A DNA stretch of 64,000 nt from Aquatica leii (Eukaryota; Arthropoda; Insecta; Coleoptera; Lampyridae): positions 132,326,545 to 132,390,544 of the forward strand of contig CM069433.1 in the NCBI GenBank assembly GCA_035610365.1. The letters run 5' to 3'. The first letter of the stretch is position 1. The number at the start of each line of letters is the position of its first letter. Positions 34,484 to 46,529 of this stretch are shown here, piece by piece. The notes under the pieces are model-generated. The model was not told the origin of the DNA, did not search any database, and was given only the letters and a program-made list of their open reading frames with translations. The position numbers and the translations under genes are program-made.

Positions 34484-34990
34484 TTACAAGTGTTGGCAAT
34501 TCTTTTCGAGACAATGGTAGAGTCTACTCTCAAACCCTCGTCGAACATTTTCAAAAATTTCATCTGTGAGGGTGCGATATTTTTCAGTAATTCTACGCCG
34601 CAGTTCTTCACTAAACTCCAGTTCAGTTTTAAAGGAGCCCACAGTCCAATGGTGTTAAATCGGGTGATCTAGGAAACCATTTAATTGGCCCTCTTCTGCC
34701 AATCTACCGATCTATATAATGGTCATCTAATCATTATCTAACTGGTCTCTCCATCTTGTTGGCCCCTTTGATTTTCTAATTCTTTAACTATTAACGGTTT
34801 GATGACATTTTCTCACAGTTCAAGATAAAGTGCACTAGTCAAATTTCCATCTATGAAGACAGGGTTACTGAACAACAGTTCTTTGGGACAATCCTGTTTC
34901 TTTCGCTGCTTGACGAGTCAATTTAATGAAAATGACATATTTGCTTGATTAGGAACTTCAGAAGTTCTAATGTGGACGATAGCACTTAAT
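34484..34990 (-). pseudogene. DUF4817-type mariner transposase, C-terminal half
   Basis: The minus strand gives NPVFIDGNLTSALYL, GQQDGETS (the second catalytic Asp block, QQDG), then RLAEEGPIKWF and PRSPDLTPLDCGLL, the PRSPDLTPLDFFLWG block with the third catalytic Asp. A new frame follows with ELEFSEELRRRITEKY, RTLTDEIFENVRRGFESRL and YHCLEKNCQHL before the stop. The loop between the last two blocks is shortened by a deletion after LDCGLL. The element lies directly beside the GIY-YIG frame and may have interrupted that PLE; terminal repeats were not found. Confidence 0.8.
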
Positions 34991-34994
34991 AAAA

Positions 34995-37685
34995 ATAACA
35001 CTCAAATAAAGGAGGTTGATTTTGCAAATGTTTTTGCATGTTTTTATTTCTGAATTCGTTTACAAATTGAAGGAATTAAAAGTATCAAAATACTCACCTT
35101 GTATAGATGAATCAAAAACAACTTTAACTATTGATACAAAAATTACTGCTGTAGCCCAAACAATTTTTGGTGATAACAAAAAAGCAACATTAAATATAAT
35201 TAATAAAATTTTGTTTTCTGTTAAAAAAACAATTTGTAATTTAAAACAGTTATCAAAAACAAGTTATATTACTTATAATATAATACACATATATATAAAT
35301 ATTGGCCAAATTAAATGATCGTACTAAGCAGGTAAAAAAACAATCCTGTACTTAAAGTCTGGAGCTTTTAATTTGATTTCAAAAAGTATTGCTGGTTTAT
35401 TCAAATTAAAAAATATACATATATAGATGTGCAATACTCATTGCATAATGGCTCAGGTGTTTTTAAATATTAATAATGTAAGGTTCATTAAACTGAATTT
35501 TTTACAATGCCTGTTCATGTAATAGCAATAAAAATTTCAAAATATAAAAGACGCAAAACTAGAAAGTTTACTAATTAAGTGTTTTCTACGTTAAAAATCT
35601 TGAAAGAATTTTATACATTCGACCAAAACTAAATTATGCCGTAAATATTTTCTTACTGATACCTAAATTTTTAGTTTATTTAAATTAGAAAATAAAATCG
35701 TATCTAAAACTATTAAGGAATAAACATCAGTGTTTTAGCTAAAATCTAAGAATAAAATTTAAAGACGATGAGAAACCATTATTGTTCAATAAAAAAAATA
35801 AATACAAATCATAATAATCTACTAGAAAATTGCAAGAAAATGATAAATGTTTGAAATCTCTATTTCAATTAATTCTAGAGATACCTTTAATAGGCCATCA
35901 TCGTGAAATCCTGTATACTGAACTGTTTATATAACCAATTATATGACAAACATATATTTTAGTTTTTTATAAAGTTTAAAGTTTTTTTGTTTGTTGTAAC
36001 TAATATTTAATATTTTGTTTTTCATTTTTACAAACTACTTATTACTTGTACTACCTAGTTCAACTTAGAAACGACACAGTAACATGGCGTCAACAAGAAA
36101 CTACGTAGCGTAAAACAAAAGCAAATCTCTGTATTAAAAAAATGGAACGCCGTTTAAAATAGAATGAAAAAACTTGCGATTTTAACAAGTAGACTAATTT
36201 TGTGAAATCCATTCTATACCGTTACCTTTAAAAACGATTCGCATAAATGGAGTTGCAGTATACAATATTTAGCAACTTGTACAAACCTAAACCATTGTTT
36301 ATGTTTATAATGACTGAGATCGCCACGATTTTGCTATAATTTATATCACCCTGTACATTTGAGGCGATAAATTATTTGTACTAAGTTTGGCAGTTTAAAG
36401 CCGCCATTCATAAATTCAAAACGGATTTTTTATTAAACTTTTATTAGCGAAATCGCGCGATGATTTATAAACAGCTAAAAAGATGACTAGACATGTATTA
36501 TCTAAAATCTGTAACGTTTTTATCAAGTGCTTTGTGTCTTCAAGTACAAAATTTTTATAACTGCATAGTAAAAATACTTTTTGTAACACTCAAGCTTGTG
36601 ATTTATATTGTAGACGACATGAAACTAAACAATTCGCATGAAATTTCACAATTTAAATTATTCACTAACCCACAGTTGCTATAAATTTGTATTTATTTTT
36701 TCGTCTTTCTGTTTTTAGTACATTTTAAGAGCACCGATATTATTTTACAGAAGCATTGTGTTATGGTAAAACTATTCATGTCTTTTTCTAACAAATTCAA
36801 TTAAAAATCCCTTTCCGCATATATATAACGACGCAAAAACGTGATGAATCGAACGACGGATTACCAGGAGTTTGCAATATTTAAATTTTAACACATATTT
36901 TTAGTTGCACAACCTACTTAAATACAATGAATTTCGTTTTAAAACTTTACACAGGACGAAACTGCTATAAAAACAATTATTTGTAGTTTTTATTACGCTA
37001 AACTTCTGTGGTGATGTTACAAAAGAGGATTCTAACTTCTAACTAAAAAAAAGTGAACAAATACTAGCGTAGTATATGGCTTAACCACATTAAACAAGTG
37101 CAGTTAATAGTTTTGAACATGTTTAGATATTAATTTCAAACAACAACTGTTACAAAAGTTTAGGTATTTCTGCATTCGTTGTAAATTATTATACATACAA
37201 TTGTGCAATAAAATCAAAATGTTTTTATAACAACTATTTACAAAAACTAGTAATAGTTTATACAAAATTCAAACTATTACTACTGTGTTGGTTTGTATAT
37301 GGCTTAGCGAATATCAACACTGTAATGTATGTAATGGTACTTAAGATTAATACTTAATTTAAATTGGAAGAAATTCAGGGATCAGTTTAAAATTAGTCAG
37401 CAAATTTGTAATGGTTAAGAATCGATAACTTTTTAGAAAATGTTCACAATTAATAAATTATTAATGGCCTATTACAAACTGATTCAGTAAAATTTAGGTT
37501 GTAGAAATAACAGTTTTCTACATTTCCATAATCGATCTAACGTAAAGGAAGAAAAATTTTTATATAGAGCCAAGTGTAGTAATAGTGAGTAAAAAAGTGC
37601 TGAAATAATTACACATTTTTCAAATTTTTAGAAAAATTTATTGTACACTTTTTTTTAATCCTCTGTACGTCCTCAATTCTTATAT
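34995..37685. other. No recognised gene
   Basis: Frames at 35016-35318 (100 codons) and 36493-36684 have no recognisable domain. ATATCACCCTGTACA at 36345-36359 resembles the right end of a mariner, but no partner left end was found. The region separates two sets of Penelope-like remains. Confidence 0.45.
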
Positions 37686-37699
37686 TACAATGTACCACA

Positions 37700-37930
37700 A
37701 TTTAAATACTAAGATGAGAACGTCTTCCGGGTTTGAACTGAGTAATTGTTGTAACCAAAGTTGGCAACGTTATGCTCACTTTCGTAAGGGGTTTCATCGG
37801 CGCGTAAGAAAAAATCGTAGAACTCAAACATGCAACCAAAATCTAGCTAAGAACCTTTCAAGAGTTAGGTAATTAACTTGTAAACCAAGACATATTCTAA
37901 ACTCCATAGAAGTGACTTAAGAAGAAGTCT
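37700..37930 (-). mobile_element. Second Penelope-like pseudo-LTR copy
   Basis: Shares ACGTCTTCCGGGTTTG, TTGTAACC, CTTTCGTAAGGGG, GTTAGGTAAT and TCTAAACTCCATAGAAGTGA with 32955-33262, in the same orientation and order. It lies downstream, on the minus strand, of the reverse-transcriptase remnant at 38229-39200, consistent with a 3' pseudo-LTR. Its hammerhead-like core is mutated (see 37769-37800). Confidence 0.7.
37769..37800 (-). ncRNA. Degenerate hammerhead-like core (copy 2)
   Basis: The minus strand reads CCGATGA where copy 1 has CTGATGA, and ATAAC where copy 1 has GAAAC. The stem II arms also lose pairing (CCCC against GAGC). The conserved T and G of the catalytic core are lost, so this copy should not cleave. 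Confidence 0.55.
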
Positions 37931-38228
37931 CCGTACTTAAGGAAGAAGTATCGTCGCGGCTGGTTAAGTGCGACTTTGATGGGATTACGGTCGAAAAAGG
38001 GTGTATTTTCGATAAAGAAGTAATCACCGGCAACTAAAGAGGGGATAGCTCAAAATCATGATGACGATTCAAGTTATTGGGTTGGTTGATGATTTTTATG
38101 TTGTTTTGGATTTGCCTATTGAAGAAGAATCGAGATTTTGCAATCACCACGTTATCAAAATCTATATTGTGATAAAGAGAATGGCTCAGAAGTCCGTTGG
38201 GCTTACGAGCATTAGTTTCGATTCTATA

Positions 38229-39200
38229 TTAAATTTGATCAAGAAACCTAAAATATTCGAGAAGATCATGAGACCAAACAATAAACGTGTCAACATACCT
38301 AAACCACACTTTAAATTTTAATATTGATGATTCTAAAGTAACCGTTTCGAAAGATTCCATAAAAATGTTAGCTGACAGACAATAGAGGAGAATCCATAGA
38401 AGCACCAGAAACATGTTCGTAAAACTTGTTATCAAATTGGAAGTAAGTGGATGACACTTATCGATAAGAGGAACCAAACTCAAGTCCCTGTCGTAGTGAG
38501 ACAGAATCTGTTTAATGATAATAAGTAAAACCTTAATAGAAATTTTCAAAAAGATTTTGGGGTTCAAGTTTTATACCAAATGTTGAATAAAATGTTAAGA
38601 GTTGAGGATGTGAGAAGAGGTTTTACCTGTCAATTTTCAAAGAAGTTTGGACAAAAACTAGCTAGTTTGTAGGTAGGAGATTAGATAGAACGGATTGAAT
38701 GGGTCAGAAAAAAATAGGTTGTTTGTGAAGTTTGCGAAGTCCATATAGACGAAGTGGTTTTAAATCTGAAGATGCCGACATTTAGTTTTTAGAGATAGAC
38801 TGGAAGATTTGATGATTTTCCTGACCTCACGTTCAATTCTCGAAGTGGGATTATGAGTTAGAAAAGCGTACTTTTCCTCTGACATAATAAAATGGATTTT
38901 CGCAGCATAATCAATTTAATTCAAAACGACAGTGTTGGCTTAGTCGGCTGGAACAATAATATCGGGATTCCTACAAAGACTTTTTGGGCTTAACTCTTCT
39001 AACTTAGAAATGGTAGATTTAGAAATTTTAGATGATTTAATGATTTTATCAGTGTAAATACCAACAGGATCTGAGATGTGGCGAGGAAGATGTCTTATAG
39101 AAGACTGGACAGCACATAAAATATCTTCTTTAGGAACGCTGGGCTACCACGGTGTAGAAGGTTTCCGGTCTAAACCCAGAAGATGTTTTGAACTTCGATA
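38229..39200 (-). pseudogene. Penelope-like reverse transcriptase remnant
   Basis: On the minus strand, about 39190-39080 reads VPKEDILCAVQSSIRHL. About 38990-38860 reads NPDIIVPAD, then IDYAAKI, then MSEEKYAFLTHNPTSRIE, the N-terminal block of PLE RTs (dI-ILPADKG, dY--K, Y--L--DPT). Lower down, FTNMFLVLLWILLYCL leads to SANIFMESFE, the LANIFME block, and then FRYVDTFIVWSHDLLEYFRF, the catalytic YVDD block. One Asp of YVDD is missing (YVD-TF), which alone would abolish activity. Several stops and shifts occur. The ATG-started frame 38229-38567 covers only the last part. Confidence 0.85.
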
Positions 39201-39204
39201 TTAC

Positions 39205-39540
39205 AATTTAAATATTTATTAACACTGGCGATAAAGTTCGACACAATAAAGTAGAACATATAGCTTTTAAACTTTTAAAAATCTGCAGCCTAAATTGCCC
39301 GTTAAACAGCAATTTCATCGAAGCTGTGACTGGTCGGAAAACGTTGTCACATGTCTAAAGCTAGCAACCGGCGACGACTTGCCATATTTAGTATAACTAT
39401 AACCATCGGACGGTGATTTTTTTTGCTGGTTCATAAGCTAGAACGTTTTGGGATAATATGAAACAGTAAAAGGATAAAAATAAGACGTAGTTCTAACATA
39501 AAATTTTGTTTCAGCATCACGCCTCGAGTATATCAGGAAA
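39205..39540. other. Probable 5' remainder of the Penelope-like element
   Basis: On the minus strand this lies upstream of the RT remnant. I see no domain beyond a vague continuation of the RT N-terminal region. It is bounded by the 64-bp tandem duplication. Confidence 0.35.
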
Positions 39541-39668
39541 AAACAAAACCATTTAGTGACCAAAATCTAGAGAAGACACCCTCATGTGTTCGAGAAAATA
39601 AGCTAAACAAAACCATTTAGTGACCAAAATCTAGAGAAGACACCCTCATGTGTTCGAGAAAATAAGCT
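39541..39668. repeat. Perfect 64-bp tandem duplication
   Basis: Bases 39541-39604 and 39605-39668 are identical over all 64 positions, each beginning AAACAAAACCATTTAGTGAC and ending GAGAAAATAAGCT. The perfect identity, next to much older decayed sequence, points to a recent duplication or an assembly artefact. Confidence 0.9.
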
Positions 39669-39669
39669 A

Positions 39670-40740
39670 AGTTACCAAAAAGTTCAAATATATAAATCGT
39701 TACTACGCAATGTTTCAATAAAAAACAATTAGAAAAGCAGGGACAAAAAACTGGTCTACCCCCCGAGTTTTAATGAGATCTTACTGAAAAGACCAACATT
39801 ATGGCAAAATGGGGATTTGCAATATCAAAAAAGAAAATTTAGGCGGGGGTTCAAAGTTATGTTCTGGGAAAGCTTTAACTACACGCTTTAAATACGGTAA
39901 GCCCAGAAATGACTGGTTTAGATCTTTTGACCTACGTAAATGGTTGAGTCAAAAGAAAAAATAAAGCAGCTTGAACGGTTCACATAAAGTCATGGTGGAT
40001 TTTAATGTGTAAAATAAGCCGGGTATGGAACTTAGATGCGAACAGTTTTTGTTGAGATCCAAGTAGAATCAAAAGGCTATGAAAGGCCAAAAAGTACATA
40101 AAAATATTTTAGAGTCTGGTAAGAACAATATAAGAGTAATAGCGAGCATTTCTGATGCAGGAAAATTGCTGACACTAGGGTGCAAATTATCAGAGTGATC
40201 ATCAAAAAAAGATATCAAAAAGTGAGTTTCCAGAACACCAAAACCGCTGAAGCAAAATTAATAGTGCCGCGAAGTACTTACCAATAGCAAATATTTAAGA
40301 ACAAACAACTTAATAACGAGAAAACGTAACAAATTGATTACATTGGTTATATTGAAAAGTTTCAGTAAATTAGAGACAAAATAGATCAAGAATTAACAAA
40401 TAATTACATGCAATAAAATTCACGATAACAAAACTTGATCTTTCAATAATGTAATAAGAATAATGTATGACCTCTTGGACTAGTCTCTTAGTGTAGCAGG
40501 TAATAATATTAACGACTTCTGTTTAATACTCCCGACAATTATAAGAAGTGCAAGTTTGCAGTCGACGAACTAAATATAGCCACCATTGGCTTTGAATACG
40601 TCGTAAATACCAAAGTTACTCGTCCGGTTCAAGTCATAAACGTAAACAGTAATACTCAAATTCGATATTAGCGGAAAGCTAGATAATTATACTCTAAGTA
40701 AAATATTAATAACGATCTTAAACACAATAAAATTACCTAA
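39670..40740. other. No recognised gene
   Basis: Purine-rich on the plus strand. I found no open frame with homology and no clear repeat. Confidence 0.4.
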
Positions 40741-40741
40741 A

Positions 40742-40862
40742 AGCTTAATATATAGAAATGTAGACAAGCAAGTAACTAAGACGAAGGCTTACTACAAGTA
40801 ACAAAGCAGAAAGCTTCATATAAAGACATGTAAATATGCAAGTAACAAAGCTGAAGGCGTAA
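40742..40862. repeat. Diverged 70-bp tandem repeat
   Basis: Two units starting AGCTTAATATATAGAAATGT (40742) and AGCTTCATATAAAGACATGT (40812) run in parallel through GCAAGTAACTAAG and GCAAGTAACAAAG, differing at roughly one base in four. A partial GTAACAAAGC copy lies between them. Confidence 0.6.
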
Positions 40863-40869
40863 GCTAAGT

Positions 40870-43400
40870 AAGTAACGTAAAGAACTATAGAGGTTATGAA
40901 CACCTAAAAGAAACCAAAAATTTTCCTCTCGAATGTAGCTCCTAAAGTCATCAACTCAACTTTGATTGCACCGGGATTTCATTGGTCTAATAATATTTAA
41001 ATACCACTAAAATGGGATAACGATTTAACATCCAGTAAGGCGAAAGAAAGAATTCGAATTTTTATCAACTTGCTACGTGAAATTCTGTAGCAATTATGTC
41101 TAAAACAAAAAATTTTGTAAGAACTCGTTTTAATCAACTCAAACTAGAAAGCATTGCAAATATATAATGTTTGATAATGTAACGACTTTGCTATTATAGT
41201 AAGATTGTGCGGTCATATACTTCATCTTTTAACAAATCTGGTCCATAAATCTTATGTTGCTTTTATTCAGATTTGGAACGTGACACCAAGTCTTTCAGCA
41301 TCTTTTTTTGAAATAGATTAACCAGAAAGAATGTAATCTCTATTGACTTATTTATAATTGTAAACCTTAACCCACTTACATAGCTTGCTTATTACAAACA
41401 ATGAACGCAATGTCATGTGGACATTATATGTTAATCTCTTTCGTTTCAAAAACTCTCCTTTTCAACGATGCATGAAGCAAATGCAACTCGAGAACATTTG
41501 GCAATGTTTCGTTTTGTTATATCAAAAGCTTTAAATTCAACCCAATTTCAATTTTTAGAATTGCAGAAAAACTACGCTTTGTGCATCATACCAAGGTCGA
41601 CCCTCAATCTACAGCTTTTTTCCGGGCAGACAAATGAGCTTACTTCTTTGTAACCGTACGATGTGTTGCCTAAATTGTTATTAAAGTTACATTACAACAT
41701 TCCATTCACGAGATACATATATGTATATGTAGACGTCAATCTACAAATATTCCTAAAACAAAAATTTCATTTTATTTGTTTGTATTGCGTTCACTGACAA
41801 ATCAAGGTTTAAATTACGAAACATAAAAAAGTACCTGAAAGACTCATTTTTTATTTTAAAATACTTATTTCTAAAGCGATTCAGAATTCTCTACAAATTA
41901 GTAAGAGATGCACACAAATTTACTGTTGTTTATCTGTTTATCTAAGTTTATATCTCCAATAGGTAACAAAGATACCAACGTCTCCTGGGACACTATACTA
42001 TCGCATATGATCAATAAACTAATAAAAACGTAAGAATCACGACTTCAGACGATTTTAATATATTGAATTTCGTCGACAACATACAAACTCGCTCTATTAA
42101 CCCGTCGTTACATAAGATAAAACACGTCGTCTACAAAAAGGATTCAGTTATCGAAAAGAATAAAATGTATGGTTTGTAGAGTTTGTTTAAAAATTCGAAA
42201 CTTTAATTATTTAAAATTAAAACAACAACGCAATTGTACTATCAAATTTTCACGAATTTTTGATCAAAATTGTTGGTGGTTAATTAAGTAAATAGTAAAA
42301 ATTATATATATCTGAATTTAATGTATACGTACGAAATAAAACTTATAACGATTTATCTATCGCAATAAAACAGATTTATACCATAGCATAATTACATTGA
42401 TAAATATTGTAGTATGCATATGTGGGTTCAGCAGTAGAAAAATTGGAAGTAGAAGCTTACATTTTGGCACTATAAAATGATAATCATTGTTTTTGAGAAA
42501 TCTAATAAAAAAAGAAAAGTCGTTAAACTGACGATTAGGTCAATCAATGAAACGAATCAAACGAATTGAAATACGTAAACATCGCACATTCAGTAGATAA
42601 AATGTTTCCTTTATTAAATGGCTTGGTTATACAAATGTTGCAGCAACAACATATTATACTCAACAATTGAGGCAACAAAAACAAGAAAGTCAACACCTCC
42701 CTAAAAACGGTTCAAATCAAATTATGCAAGAACATTCATTTTGGCCACATACATCCCAACTTATTGGCTTACAAATCCACAAAGAAGCACGGGCGTCTTT
42801 ATAACAAAGGAAATCGCTGCATTACCTAATCATTGAATCAATCAGGAGTACTCAAACAGCGTAGAAAGTAGAAACTTGGAGAGGAATGCCCACTAAAATA
42901 CCCATACCCCAATACCTCTAAATAAAAAACGTACAGACTTTTAAGTAAACAAAAAATATTAACACGATTTAGAAAAATATAGCAAAATACAAATAATACT
43001 TTAAGCAAAAGAATGTATGAGGAAGCATCTAGAAAATCAAGAATAATTACTAAAAAATTAAAAAAAACATATCTTTCAATAATTAAGTTTTGGAAAACCT
43101 CACTAATATACATAAGCCCACTACTCAATATGGAAGGTTCCTTTAAATGGGCCAAGAATGGCACACTGGTTTGAACTGTAAATGTGTTTTAATCAATTTC
43201 TTATGAAAATACGCGTTAACAAAAGAAAATAACATTTTTTTCTAGTAGTTTCGTACTAGAGACCACCATTACCTAAACGAACCACAGTGAAAAAAGTAAT
43301 TGATAACAAAACTTCTGAATGTTTTGTTAATACTAATCAACCTTCTAGAAAAGCTAAAAAATTAATAAGGTATAGGCACATACTAATAGTAAATAATTAG
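40870..43400. other. No recognised gene
   Basis: The frame at 41468-41653 and the minus-strand hydrophobic frame at 42838-43164 (108 codons) have no recognisable domain. The latter is Phe/Leu/Tyr-rich as expected opposite an A-rich strand. No RNA gene was seen. Confidence 0.4.
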
Positions 43401-43406
43401 TGACGA

Positions 43407-43640
43407 CTAACATACTTCAAGTCAAATTTACCAAAATTATAATTTTCATTAATTACTTTAAAATCAAATAAGCATTTTTTATAATTTTTATTAGTACTAA
43501 TAAGATTAATATTTGCCCACAAAGCCCTAGAGAAAAACATCATCTCTGATGCAAAGCCGCGGATAAAATTTATTAAAAAAATTAAAATGTAAGACGCGCG
43601 AAGCGCAAGGAGGTATTACAACATATCACTAACGTTCGGC
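43407..43640. repeat. Dispersed repeat, short copy, with GCGCGAAGCGC hairpin
   Basis: Starts with CTAACATACTTCAAGTCAAA, found again at 47081-47103. It ends with a GC hairpin GCGCGAAGCGC (43596-43606) followed by AAGGAGGTATTACAAC, which has a close match at 48407-48433. The 150 bases before the hairpin align loosely with 48290-48406. The two sites look like copies of one repeat family, this one about 230 bp long. Confidence 0.6.
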
Positions 43641-44014
43641 ACGAAACGCTTTAATTCTAAAAAAAATTTTGGCTTCTTTGTTGTTTCAAAACAAAAGTAG
43701 GTATTTCATATTTTTATAATTACATAAAACCTTTAGTTAAGTATTTTCTTGCACTTCAGAGTTAAACACATCTGTTTTAAAATTTATGGATGCATGTGTT
43801 TGTGGGAAGGACTAGTCTCACTTCTAACTTTGTTTTGCCGCTTTGTTAAAAATTATTTTAACACGGTTCATTTCGTTTTAAAAGAAATTCAATGTTAGAA
43901 ATATAACGTGAGTTCAGTTAAAAAAATATCAAATTACAGTTTATTACTTTTCTAGCTTTGCATTATAGTGCATACTAAATTTTTATGTATTTGCAATATG
44001 GTAAGTTTTTAAAT

Positions 44015-44680
44015 ATGTCAACCAAATTAATTAAAACAATGGCAACTGAACAGAAATTTGAAAATCAACTTGAACCAATAGAAAAAAAAGTTAATTTATT
44101 AGAAAATGACATCAAAACAATTAAAATAGAATGCAACACATATAAAACTTATAAAGTCAAGTAATTGATTAAGTTGATCGGTTAAACAATGATGTGTCAT
44201 TTCTAAGCAAAGAAATAAAACAATTGAATATAGAAAGAAATAACACTAAAGAATTGAATTCAAAACCTAATTTATTAGTACAAGTTACCGACAATAAAAA
44301 AAATTTCAGAGAAACAAAATAAGTTTACATCCTATAAAAATTATAAAAAAACTAGAAAATTATATCCAAAATTTTATAATTGAAGGAATATATAAAGTGT
44401 ATACTTTATATATTCCTAGTTAAAGGTTTTATCAACTAGTATTGGTCTACTACAATAGAAGATAAAATTCGTGTGTCCATCTATGAACCTAGAACTTATG
44501 TACGAACGCAGATTAGGGACCTACTACACTCATCATGTTTCGCATTGGGTAGAAAATACGCAACATCCTCAACCTCATATACCGGAAGATATTTTAGTAA
44601 ACGCTTTGACTACACAAGGTTCAAGTAAAATAATTAACCAATTACTGAAGGTTTTAAATGCGACAAATATAAGAGACTAG
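44015..44680 (+). pseudogene. Possible LTR-retrotransposon gag fragment
   Basis: A 49-codon frame (44015-44164) forms a coiled coil, with QKFENQLEPIEKKVN and LLENDIKTIKIE. Shifted frames continue with VSFLSKEIKQLN and ELNSKPNLLVQV. After a palindrome (44386-44417) comes YWSTTIEDKIRVSIY, and a 70-codon frame (44471-44680) gives THHVSHWVENTQHPQPHI and PEDILVNALTTQGS. The order coiled coil, NSKP, YWS---Q--IR--IY and YF--WV--A--L-P-L-E--LV resembles gypsy-type gag proteins of insects. No zinc knuckle, protease or pol follows, and the reading needs several frame changes. The call rests on remembered family patterns. Confidence 0.45.
44386..44417. repeat. Perfect 14-bp palindrome with 4-bp loop
   Basis: GGAATATATAAAGT (44386-44399), loop GTAT, ACTTTATATATTCC (44404-44417). 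The arms pair at all 14 positions. It interrupts the gag-like reading. Confidence 0.9.
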
Positions 44681-44684
44681 ATAG

Positions 44685-45725
44685 ATAGCACGTAATAGGT
44701 ATGGAAATGAAACAAGAAATTCTAGAAGAAATCACCACGCTATAAATCAGTAAATTATGTTAGGACAAAATTGCGATAGTACACATTTTTACAATTAGAC
44801 AAACGAATCATCATCAAAGAAGCGTGCGGAAACTAAGTATTCCTCGACAGAACACCGACTGTCGACAGAAAGAGCATGGAAGGATAACAACAACATGTAT
44901 TATACACGCATAGGTAAAGACCAGTGTAATTCATTCCAGCATAAATTAGATGATTTCAACGAGAATTGTGATATATTTTCAAAGAACGTAGAAGAGACAC
45001 AAGTGACAACAGTCAGCTAAATTAAAGATATAACGTAAGAGCCAAACCTTGAGAAGTTGTAAAAAAAAATTTATGTAACAAGCGTAGAAAGTAAAGTACA
45101 GCACAACGAATGTTAAAACGATGCGAAAGCGGAATGCCAAGCATTCATGTGAGTGAGTTATGCTATGAAACTTTCGAAAAGAGTAACGTACATTATTTTT
45201 TGTAAACTTACATTCTTTTATGAAGCAATTTAAAAAAAAAATTAATCACCAACAATACCTATGATGTTGGTACTACATTTATTACTAAATCTGTCAATGA
45301 CTTTAACATCGTTTTTTTTCAAGTTTATCTGAATTTCAAGATTTTTTAAATGACTTTTCCACCTGTCACATTCTCGTTCCAAAATATTAATTTACTTTGA
45401 ACACTTACTTTTATATGGATTTGTACTTTTCAGTTTGCCGCTCTAGACCTTTACGCCCATTACGTAACTACGCTCCATCCAACTTCAATGGAAAATTTAA
45501 AAAAAAATTATAAAAATAGTTCTTGTCATTGCTTGACTTGATTAGTGGATACTGGAAAGTATAAACTTATGATTTAAAGTAGTGTAAGTGTTGTGTAGCA
45601 GTGAAAGAAAGCCAGAATGTACCTTTGTAGGTACGTGTTAGAGGATTAGTAGTGCGGTCGAAACGACAAGTTTGGGGCATTAAAATAAAAAAAAAAGAAA
45701 GGATGGTTAACTATAAATCACTAAA
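44685..45725. other. No recognised gene
   Basis: Sequence downstream of the gag-like fragment. Neither strand gives protease, reverse transcriptase or integrase motifs. Confidence 0.4.
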
Positions 45726-45734
45726 CAAATTATG

Positions 45735-45925
45735 AAACGGAAGTCAGACATTTTAGATTACCACTTTGTGAGTGATGCGTATCGTAGTTACGGTAGTGCT
45801 AAGTTGTTTTCAAGCGATCTAATTTTTTAATTTTGTGTGTATTACATAAATGCATAAAAATGGTTAGTTCTGTTGCTTGTGGTCGTTGAGATTAGAAAAA
45901 AAAGAAGGGAAGTTAACTACAAATT
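45735..45925 (+). repeat. Repeat copy A with degraded THAP-like start
   Basis: GTCAGACAT, then AGTTGTTTTCAAGCGATCTAA, a T-rich gap, and ATGGTTAGTTCTGTTGCTTG (45860) parallel the copy at 46530-46821. The start codon opens MVSSVACGR and then a stop, where copy B has MVSCVICGC; the first Cys of the C-x-x-C pair is mutated to Ser. Confidence 0.5.
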
Positions 45926-46529
45926 ATTAATCGACCATGTCGACCGCCGTCCGTATCTGTGAGCGATATAATGCACACATATACATAGCCCTCCATTTTT
46001 AAGCTACCAGTTCCTTCAATGACACGTACCCTTGGGTAGTGGCAAATTGTTTTTAATGTCAACACATTGCATAGTGCAACCTCGTATTTTAAACAGGTCT
46101 AAAATACTTTGCGACAGTCGAGTAACTTACTTAAAAATAGTATGAGTGAATTACAAAAAAAATAAAATTGCTGCCATAGCTGTATGTGTTGTACAACTTA
46201 TAAAGCAAATAGTAATGAAAAGCAACGAAAAAGAACAAAATGTATAAAAAATGAATGAATTTTACAATGGAAAATATATGGTCATATATTGTTAATTCGT
46301 GAACTTAGATGCAATAAACATGACGATGTGGTTTAGTTTTTGACGAGTTGTTATGTACTACATAACGACGCCGTATGTTCGTTTGATTGCACTGGAAACA
46401 AACTTGCCGCAACTTACTCATTCAGTGATAGTCTACAGTCGCTACACTAACAGACATATTGGACTGACAGATTTGGTCGGCGGCATACGAGATCGCCCAA
46501 AAAGTCGCTTCGTCGGTGGGTGCCTATTT

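Noticed and set aside
35016..35318. 100-codon plus-strand frame
   Set aside because: Ile/Lys/Asn-rich composition expected by chance in AT-rich DNA; no motif, and no repeat or splice context.
36345..36359. ATATCACCCTGTACA as the end of a mariner MITE
   Set aside because: No inverted partner was found within a reasonable distance upstream, so no element can be bounded.
38058..38321. 87-codon plus-strand frame
   Set aside because: Its 3' half lies opposite the Penelope RT catalytic region, and its peptide has no recognisable domain.
42838..43164. 108-codon hydrophobic minus-strand frame resembling a membrane protein
   Set aside because: Phe/Leu/Tyr/Ile richness follows from the opposite strand being A-rich; no start context or family pattern was recognised.
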